The translations under genes and the position numbers were made by a program. The notes beneath the pieces were generated by a model. That model did no database searches. It had not been told where the DNA came from and saw only the letters and a program-made list of their open reading frames with translations. DNA of 64,000 bases from Berberis thunbergii (lineage: Eukaryota; Streptophyta; Magnoliopsida; Ranunculales; Berberidaceae): positions 445,228 through 509,227 of the forward strand of contig QNQO01008326.1 of NCBI GenBank assembly GCA_003290165.1, written 5' to 3'. Positions within the stretch are counted from its first letter, which is position 1. Every line of letters starts with the position of its first letter. Shown here one piece after another: positions 62,101-64,000 of this stretch.

Positions 62101-64000
62101 AATAGGAAAAGGGCGAACGATCCCCTTTGTTTGTTCCCCCTTCCACTAAAAAATACTAACCACAGCCCCAACATGAGAAAGGCATAGACAACTCCCAGTT
62201 AATCGGAAACCTAGAAATGATTTCTTATAATATTTCAATCTTTGAATTTGGTTAGCTATGGTTCATTCGCTACGATTGTTGAACTTCCTCGCCACCATAA
62301 CATATTTCCTCTCTAGCATTTATTTCATCTATTATTACAATTCTATATCTTGGGCGCAATCTCAAAAAGTTTTCACCAAACAACAAATGGATATTCATGG
62401 AACTTTGGATCTTAAAAGGCACTAAATGACTTGAAATTGGTAGCTTAGCTTCAATTTAAGAGAATTGTCATGCTCTTGAAGCTTAAGCTTTGAAACATCA
62501 GAAAATGGGGTAACTAACAAGTCTTCCATATATTATGACAATGAAATCAGTCATTTTTGGTATTTGGGATCCACAAATAACATGGCGAACATAAAGCCTC
62601 AAATATAATCTATAAAAGGTTCCTCAAGGATAACATCCTGTAAGATCTTATTTCCTATTAAATCAGAAAACATTCAAGGACTACTAGAATCCAAGTAATC
62701 CGTATGCATGGCTTGTATGCTCACACCACTGACCTTCAAAATTAGAAACAAGGCTCAATTATCACAAGCATTATCGAAATGAACTCAAAACAGTTGATAA
62801 AACATTGAAGAAATTATACCTGTGTACACTGCCTGACCCCATGCTCAAAACTTCCGCAAACAAAACACGGTTTCTTCCGCTTCTTTGCCGTACAGTTAAC
62901 TGCGATATGACCTTCTTCACCACAATTATAGCATGTTGAGTAACTGCTATTTGGTGGATCAAAGTACCTCGGTCCCCTCTATATGAAGAAAGAAGATTGA
63001 AGCATAATAAGTTTTTCATGGCCATGTCAATTCTCAAAATCTTTTTCATATCAATACAATTCAACTCACAAGAAGCTTTCGCAACACAGCATTGTCCTGC
63101 ACAACATTGTCAGATATCTCAACTCCGTTAGTATCCACAAGTTCAGGTGATTTTTCAGCATGAACTGTGTAAACTAGGTCTTCCGTCTCTTTGGCTCCAG
63201 ACACTCCCGGCTCTGTCTCCACAGGTTTAACTGCTTCCATTGGTCGTTCCAAGTTCAAAACACCAACCTAGGACAGCAGAAAAGGTAAACATTAATATCT
63301 TCATCTTTCAAAAGAGAAACCCGACACATAAAGCAACTTAATGGAAAACAAATAACAGAGGCAGAAATAACTATAAACAACTGAACAAACTGTCTAAAAC
63401 ACAAACAAAACCACAATGGCTCGACTATATCATTCTTACAATCAACATAATCACGGTATAGAAAACAAACAACACAACATAATGAATCGACTATTATTCT
63501 TACAATCAACATAAGTGACAATGAAGAACATCAAATGGATCCAATTAGATTCAGTTACGTCATATGTTCAACTCAAACTGAGTAGGATTCAATAAAGAAA
63601 CAACTGAACAAAATCTGTCTCAAAACAGATAAAAAAAACGACCTAAAGGCTCGACTCTTATTCTCACAACCACCGTATTCGATCAAAGTGACAAATTTAA
63701 ATACTCCAGATGTTCAACTCACACCAAGTGGATTCAATGAAGAAACAATTGAACAACCTGCCTCAAAACAGAGAGAACAACCTCAACACTCGATTTTTAT
63801 TTTCACAATCACTAAAAGTGACAACGAGAATCATCAAATTGATATGATTCGATTCGGATACTTCAGATATTCAACTCGAACTGAGTACGATTCAATTTAA
63901 ACTTAATCTAAAATTCAATAACGGAAAAACACCATGAATCACAAATTTACTTACATTTTTCACTTTCTCTTCCGCTTCTTCAACCCTAACACTCCGCTTC
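59200..64000 (-). CDS. Seven-zinc-knuckle (CCHC) protein, 5' end outside window
   Basis: Plant nucleic-acid-binding zinc-knuckle protein, similar in layout to Arabidopsis At3g43590. Exons (5' to 3'): beyond 64000 down to 63955, 63070-63267, 62820-62978, 60224-60385, 59989-60104, 59774-59882, 59200-59652. It reads SDNVVQDNAVLRKLL, RGPRYFDPPN, then knuckles CYNCGEEGHIAVNC, CFVCGSFEHGVRQC, CYICNKSGHRAKDC, CLKCGESGHDMFSC, CYVCKKHGHLCC, CYNCGQSGHSGAGC and CYKCGEEGHFARGC (last two after frame correction), a Lys-rich tail, PRKPKRRGGWMTDDPGD and the end SRFGNSGGGLGRYNYW. The last three exons contain at least seven single-base length errors (60041, 59822, 59807, 59799, 59531, 59315, 59294). Upstream exons are clean. 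Taken literally the protein would stop in the exon at 59989-60104. Confidence 0.88.

Noticed and set aside
1..64000. CRISPR arrays, rRNA or complete tRNA genes, bacterial-type operons
   Set aside because: None seen; tRNA-like boxes occur only in SINE-like repeats, and the gene structure is plant nuclear.

Overview
This is a piece of nuclear DNA from a flowering plant, probably a eudicot. It has AT-rich introns with GT..AG borders, many short exons, plant-type proteins and dense small transposons. I read the exons by eye from splice borders, reading phase and conserved motifs; no alignment was run.

Genes in order. (1) 1-1538, minus: 5' part of an exostosin-type GT47 glycosyltransferase. (2) 8932-11701, plus: complete nine-exon plastid ferrochelatase (FC1-like). 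(3) 16245-31656, minus: 16-exon TOUSLED nuclear Ser/Thr kinase with one single-base frameshift late in the kinase domain. (4) 37444-45440, plus: remains of an ABCA transporter nucleotide-binding domain, with a gypsy LTR and a nested solo LTR in one intron. (5) 48771-57534, plus: rhomboid-like protein with a C-terminal UBA domain (RBL15-like). (6) 59200-64000, minus, 5' end outside: a protein with seven CCHC zinc knuckles. Genes 5 and 6 converge. The genes are unrelated housekeeping or developmental genes and do not form a cluster.

Gene debris: a PPR fragment (5.7-6.3 kb), an N6AMT2/eEF1A-methyltransferase-like fragment (36.0-36.3 kb), a plastid aldolase fragment inside an LTR (40.1-40.4 kb) and an intronless MAP65 copy (47.0-47.9 kb).

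Mobile DNA: two Mutator-like foldback MITEs with 9-10 bp target duplications (1.8 and 3.9 kb); a family of 1-1.7 kb elements sharing a GGCACCACA-type terminus (1.74-3.44 and 34.48-35.48 kb); two large elements with a GTATTCAATT terminus (5.38-8.79 kb); hAT-like MITEs rich in AACCG (6.9, 12.6, 37.0, 45.9 kb); a tRNA-derived SINE (13.0-13.3 kb); two Tourist-like elements (15.5 and 25.9 kb), the second containing another MITE; a 1.25 kb near-perfect tandem duplication in a TOUSLED intron, each copy carrying an 880 bp hAT-like element; and a TRIM retroelement (45.8-46.6 kb) with a hAT MITE in its LTR.

The most useful cross-cutting observation is that every apparent frameshift I found in the otherwise healthy genes (TOUSLED, RBL15-like, CCHC protein) is a change in length of a short single-base run. 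That points to consensus errors rather than three dying genes. I saw no clearly new biological system; the most original material is the nesting and the captured gene fragments.
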